DNA of 64,000 bases from Deefgea salmonis (GTDB taxonomy: Bacteria; Pseudomonadota; Gammaproteobacteria; Burkholderiales; Chitinibacteraceae): positions 248,001 to 312,000 of the forward strand of contig NZ_JAJAWG010000001.1 in assembly GCF_020531905.1 (NCBI RefSeq), given 5' to 3'. The notes under the pieces were generated by a model. The model saw only the letters and a list, made by a program, of their open reading frames with translations, had not been told where the DNA came from and did no database searches. This document shows positions 62,543 through 64,000 of this stretch, in pieces; positions within the stretch are counted from its first letter, which is position 1; every line of letters starts with the position of its first letter. A program made the position numbers and the translations under genes.

Positions 62543-62635
62543 CGGGGATTTGCGGCGAGGATGCCGCGCTATGGATTGGGATCGCGGACCTTCGCGGCCA
62601 ATTTTATTTGATTTATTTTTCGGAATTATTTTCTT

Positions 62636-64000
62636 ATGCGTACTTCGCAACTGTTTATTTCTACCAAAAAAGAAGCGCCCGCTGAAGCCGAATTGCTTTC
62701 GCACAAATTGATGTTGCGCGCGGGTTTAATTAAGCGTTTGGGCTCGGGGTTATATACGTGGATGCCGCTGGGTTTGCGCGTATTGCGTAAGGTTGAAGCG
62801 GTGGTTCGTTCAGAAATGAATGCCGCTGGCGCACAAGAGCTGTTGATGCCTGCGGTGCAGCCAAAAGAGCTGTGGGAAGAAACCGGTCGTTGGGACGTGT
62901 TTGGTCCACAAATGCTCAAGATCACCGATCGCCACGAGCGCCAATTTTGTTTTGGCCCAACGCACGAAGAAGTGATTACCGACATCGCCCGCAGCGAGTT
63001 GCGCTCGTACAAGCAATTACCGGCTAATTTTTATCAAGTGCAAACCAAGTTCCGTGATGAGATCCGCCCACGTTTTGGCGTGATGCGGGCGCGTGAATTT
63101 ATGATGAAAGATGCGTATTCATTCCATGCGTCTTTTGAATCGTTGCAACAAACGTATGACGTGATGTACGGCGCTTACTCTAAGGTGTTTACCCGTTTGG
63201 GCCTGCAGTTCCGTGCGGTTGCGGCGGATACCGGTGCCATTGGTGGCTCGGGCTCGCACGAGTTTCATGTGCTGGCCGATGCCGGCGAAGATTTGCTAGC
63301 GTACTGCCCAACGTCCGATTATGCGGCGAACGTTGAGTTGGCTGAAGCCATTATGCCCGATTCGCCGAGTGCATTACGCGCCGCCGCGACGCAGGCGATG
63401 ACGGATGTGGATACACCAAAGCAAACTGCGTGTGCCGATGTGGCCGCCTTGCTCGGTGTTGGCGTAGAGCGCACCGTAAAAGCCATCGCGCTGGTGACCG
63501 TTGCCGGTGAATTTGTATTGGCACTGCTGCGTGGTGACCACAATCTGAATGAAGTGAAAATCGCCAAGCTCGAAGGTATGGCAGATTTCCGATTTGCTTC
63601 TGATGATGAAATCCGCGCTGCGCTATTGTGCCCACCGGGGTTTATCGGCCCAGTTGGTATCAATGCCGATATCCGCGTGATCGCCGATTTGACGGTTGCA
63701 GCAATGAGCGACTTTATTTGCGGCGCAAACAAGCCAAAATTTCACTTGTCCGGCGTGAACTTTGGCCGTGATTTGCCAGAACCGCACATCGTGGCTGATA
63801 TTCGCAATGTGGTGAATGGCGACGTGTGTCCAGATGGCAAGGGCGGCGTGCTGGAATTGTGCCGTGGTATTGAAGTGGGGCATATTTTCCAATTGCGCAC
63901 GAAGTATTCAGAAGCCATGAATTGCGTGTTTGTGACCGAACAAAATACCCAGCAAGCGATGGAAATGGGTTGCTATGGTATCGGCGTATCGCGCATTGTT
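62636..64000 (+). CDS. proS: Prolyl-tRNA synthetase (partial at right edge)
   Basis: First 455 residues of bacterial-type ProRS. Class II core motifs: motif 1 region [19 protein letters not shown], motif 2 [21 protein letters not shown]. The editing domain (INS) is present, about 225-410, with KAIALV and GDHNLNEVK. It continues to [13 protein letters not shown] at the window end. ATG 62636. The catalytic motif 3 and anticodon domain lie outside. Confidence 0.96.
   Translation, partial: MRTSQLFISTKKEAPAEAELLSHKLMLRAGLIKRLGSGLYTWMPLGLRVLRKVEAVVRSEMNAAGAQELLMPAVQPKELWEETGRWDVFGPQMLKITDRHERQFCFGPTHEEVITDIARSELRSYKQLPANFYQVQTKFRDEIRPRFGVMRAREFMMKDAYSFHASFESLQQTYDVMYGAYSKVFTRLGLQFRAVAADTGAIGGSGSHEFHVLADAGEDLLAYCPTSDYAANVELAEAIMPDSPSALRAAATQAMTDVDTPKQTACADVAALLGVGVERTVKAIALVTVAGEFVLALLRGDHNLNEVKIAKLEGMADFRFASDDEIRAALLCPPGFIGPVGINADIRVIADLTVAAMSDFICGANKPKFHLSGVNFGRDLPEPHIVADIRNVVNGDVCPDGKGGVLELCRGIEVGHIFQLRTKYSEAMNCVFVTEQNTQQAMEMGCYGIGVSRIV

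Noticed and set aside
1-64000. CRISPR arrays, prophage, complete insertion sequences, tRNA or rRNA genes
   Set aside because: No regularly spaced short repeats, transposase, integrase, phage structural genes or tRNA cloverleaf sequences were recognised by reading the window.

Overview
The window looks like chromosomal DNA of a betaproteobacterium, probably order Neisseriales and something like Chitinibacteraceae. The evidence is the gene order (rpoE-rseA-rseB-rseC, then lepA-lepB-DUF4845-rnc-era-recO-pdxJ), the closeness of the proteins to proteobacterial families, and the mid-GC codon use. The placement is my inference from gene content; no 16S gene is present. I saw no tRNA, rRNA, CRISPR array, prophage or complete insertion sequence. 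The window is mostly housekeeping DNA with a few accessory patches.

Layout. 1-0.55 kb: 5' part of nadB (minus). 0.7-10 kb: envelope-stress module (rpoE, rseA, rseB, rseC), a glutaredoxin-like gene, a strong terminator, then lepA-lepB-DUF4845-rnc-era-recO-pdxJ. 10-12.3 kb: a SpoIIAA-like gene and a 571-residue protein of unknown function. 12.3-19.3 kb: mogA, a HAD phosphatase and darP (minus) diverge from pmbA, an AlkA-like glycosylase and a phasin; then a class 1A dihydroorotate dehydrogenase and a MarR/aminotransferase divergent pair. 19.4-22 kb: a TPP riboswitch with an enlarged P3 arm controls thiM-thiE-thiD. 22-23.7 kb: an orphan PEP-CTERM gene flanked by two diverged copies of a ~205 bp repeat. 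23.3-28.7 kb: membrane protein, serine hydrolase, AraC regulator, LivK-type lipoprotein and radC (all minus). 28.8-33.1 kb: coaBC, dut, HAD, ychJ and a leucine-rich-repeat protein kinase. 33.2-41.6 kb: a fatty-acid degradation cluster (PsrA-like TetR with a matching operator, fadE, fadL, fadB-like, fadA) containing a run of four palindromes. 41.7-48.6 kb: chalcone-isomerase-like protein, a 29-codon micropeptide with its own promoter, ribosome-binding site and terminator, then tamA-tamB. 48.6-51.8 kb: periplasmic asparaginase, comF, bioB and two large hairpins. 51.8-54.7 kb: copper export operon copA-copZ-csoR-like. 55-64 kb: rnfH, ratA, dnaB, cupin, a soluble FtsK, DUF805, imelysin-like, a small membrane protein, and the 5' part of proS.

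How the parts work together. SigE/RseABC senses outer-membrane damage, and lepB, tamA and tamB serve envelope biogenesis. The fad cluster is a full import and beta-oxidation route (FadL, FadE, FadB, FadA) under a fatty-acid-responsive repressor. The thi genes are a salvage operon switched by thiamine pyrophosphate. The copper operon has a canonical-looking CsoR operator, but its CsoR-like protein lacks two of the three usual copper ligands.

The observations I rate highest are: (1) a family of related hairpins, one of which forms the enlarged P3 arm of the TPP riboswitch; (2) the micropeptide locus at 42.58-42.88 kb; (3) the ligand-poor CsoR-like repressor paired with a probable leaderless copA promoter; (4) the repeat pair that carries a piece of thiD; (5) the palindrome array between fadB and fadA.
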